Below, one piece after another: positions 62,590-64,000 of a DNA stretch of 64,000 bases (its first letter is position 1; every line of letters starts with the position of its first letter). The notes under the pieces are model-generated. The model was given only the letters and a program-made list of their open reading frames with translations, searched no databases and was not told the DNA's origin. This stretch comes from Chlorobiaceae bacterium (GTDB taxonomy: Bacteria; Bacteroidota; Ignavibacteria; Ignavibacteriales; Ignavibacteriaceae): NCBI GenBank assembly GCA_013824085.1, contig PNNF01000004.1, forward strand, positions 53,089-117,088, given 5' to 3'. A program made the position numbers and the translations under genes.

Positions 62590-63951
62590 TTATTTCCCAA
62601 TGCAAAAACTCGCGAAAATATTATTAAGAATGTCGTCACTACTAACTTCTCCAATAATTTCCGAAAGTGAATTTTCTGCATTTCTTAAGTCAAAAGCAAT
62701 AAATTCTCCACTCATTTTTGAGCGTGCAGACTCCAGCGCAGTCAAAAGATGACTTTTTGTCCTCTCCAAACTTTGGTAATGACGAGAATTTGTCACAATC
62801 GCAGAGCGTTCGGTATAAACATTGTTTCCAATTGCTTTTGATTTAAGGAGTTCAAATAATTTTTCAATTCCCTCTCCTGTTTTAGCTGAGATCAGGCAAT
62901 CCGCCGAAAAATCTCTCTCCTTTTTCAAGTCGATTTTGTTTCCAACCAGAATAATTTTTTCTCTAATTGTTACTTCCAATAACTCTTCGTAAAGCTCCTC
63001 TGAAAAAAGATCATTCACATCGCTCAGCAAAATCACAAAATCGGCATCACGAATCGCTTCCCTACTTCTCAACACGCCTTCTATTTCAATCAAATCTTCA
63101 GACTCTCGGATTCCCGCCGTGTCAAATAGCTTAAACAAAATTCCATCAATTGAAACTTCCTCTCGAATAATATCTCGCGTTGTTCCCGGAATTGCACTTA
63201 CAATCGAGCGAGATTCTTTCAGAATATAATTCAGCAACGAAGATTTCCCCACATTTGGTTTTCCGACCAGAGCGACATTTACGCCGTCACGAATTACTCG
63301 CCCAAAATTATAGGATTTTAATAATTCATCAATTTCGGTTATGACGCCCAAAATAAGTTCTTGGAGTTTCTCGTATCCAACAAATTCAATCTCCTCTTCG
63401 GCAAAATCTAATTCTAATTCAATTAATGAAGAAGTGTTGATTAGATCCGTGCGGAAATCTGCAACTTTTTTCGACAACATTCCGTCAAGTTGATTTCTCG
63501 CCCCTTTGAGTGAGACTTCGGTTCGTGAGTTGATTACTTCGGCAACAGCTTCTGCTTGTGCAAGATCGATTTTACCATTTAGAAAAGCACGCTTTGTGAA
63601 CTCGCCGGGCGTTGCATTTCGTACCCCTTTTTCTAACAGTACTTCGATAATTTTTTTTGTGATTAGTGGATTTCCGTGCGAACTAATTTCTACACAATTT
63701 TCGCCTGTGAAAGAATTTGGACTTATAAAGATTGAGACAAGCACATCGTCAATAATGTCTCCTGTCGAATCATAAATTTTTCCGTAATGAATTGTATGCG
63801 TCTCGCACTCAGATAATTTTTTTTTACCTACAAAAATTTCATCGGCTATAGCAATACTATCAACGCCACTAATGCGGACAATCGCAATTGCACCCGTGCC
63901 CATTGGTGTTGCAACTGCTGTTATTGTATCTTCCGAAAAATTTAAATTCAT
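62590..63951 (-). CDS. mnmE: tRNA modification GTPase MnmE
   Basis: 453 residues from the ATG at 63951; a TTG nine bases upstream is a less likely start. N-terminal folate-binding-like domain (TITAVATPMGTGAIAIVRISG), G domain inserted in a helical domain with P-loop GKPNVGKSS, switch DTAGIRESEDLIE, NKID, and the terminal CIGK, the conserved C-x-G-K end. Works with MnmG. Only weak RBS is seen. Confidence 0.97.
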   Translation of the reverse strand: MNLNFSEDTITAVATPMGTGAIAIVRISGVDSIAIADEIFVGKKKLSECETHTIHYGKIYDSTGDIIDDVLVSIFISPNSFTGENCVEISSHGNPLITKKIIEVLLEKGVRNATPGEFTKRAFLNGKIDLAQAEAVAEVINSRTEVSLKGARNQLDGMLSKKVADFRTDLINTSSLIELELDFAEEEIEFVGYEKLQELILGVITEIDELLKSYNFGRVIRDGVNVALVGKPNVGKSSLLNYILKESRSIVSAIPGTTRDIIREEVSIDGILFKLFDTAGIRESEDLIEIEGVLRSREAIRDADFVILLSDVNDLFSEELYEELLEVTIREKIILVGNKIDLKKERDFSADCLISAKTGEGIEKLFELLKSKAIGNNVYTERSAIVTNSRHYQSLERTKSHLLTALESARSKMSGEFIAFDLRNAENSLSEIIGEVSSDDILNNIFASFCIGK

Positions 63952-64000
63952 AACTTGCAAAAATATGGAAAAATATTTTATAAAAAAAACGTCAGGGACA

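Overview
The window looks like a chromosomal segment from an AT-rich member of the Bacteroidota/Chlorobi group, most probably an Ignavibacteria-type organism. Supporting signs are a large secreted protein with a type IX secretion (Por) C-terminal sorting domain of the YPNPFNP type, two SusC/TonB-like outer-membrane barrels with carboxypeptidase-regulatory-like N-termini, the Bacteroidota-type alternative GlmU, type B ribosomal protein L31, and strong RBSs mixed with weak ones. I saw no tRNA, rRNA or CRISPR. Taxonomy is inferred from gene families only.

Layout. 1-11 kb: mostly minus-strand housekeeping and metabolic genes (partial ligA, a RodZ-like protein, rsmB, alternative glmU, L31, a secreted S9 peptidase, ackA, 3-hydroxyacyl-CoA dehydrogenase). 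11-16 kb: a TonB-dependent receptor with a palindromic operator candidate, a chromosomal class D beta-lactamase and a Yip1-type membrane protein. 15.7-20.2 kb: a tightly packed plus-strand operon of tryptophanase, an unknown protein, AMMECR1- and MEMO1-type proteins and a Rossmann/DUF2520 protein. 20-30 kb: a lipoprotein, a large outer-membrane barrel, a MazEF-like toxin-antitoxin pair, enolase and the type IX substrate. 30-36 kb: two EamA exporters, an MhqO/MhqD-like dioxygenase-hydrolase pair, methylglyoxal synthase, an 8-bp tandem repeat and a PIN-domain remnant. 36.9-43.5 kb: phoH, then a foreign-looking island of four minus-strand genes separated by two related, long imperfect inverted repeats that resemble integron cassette recombination sites, with no integrase visible. 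43.6-49 kb: an SPFH-protein triad, a CxxCH-plus-barrel protein and a second large outer-membrane barrel.

49-64 kb is origin-type territory on the minus strand: prohibitin-like protein, pyrimidine nucleoside phosphorylase, dnaA, a glycosyltransferase, miaA, a sensor protein without the kinase histidine, murQ, rsmG, mnmG and mnmE. Clusters of DnaA-box-like 9-mers lie on both sides of dnaA (pairs spaced 11 bp), and two parS-like palindromes lie between mnmG and mnmE, so the chromosome origin region is probably inside or just next to this window. dnaA is not followed by dnaN here.

The most interesting items for follow-up are the bipartite oriC candidate with the parS pair, the integrase-less cassette-like island, the SPFH / unknown / ribbon-helix-helix triad, the CxxCH-barrel fusion, and the cNMP-GAF-ATPase protein that has Ser where the phospho-acceptor His should be.
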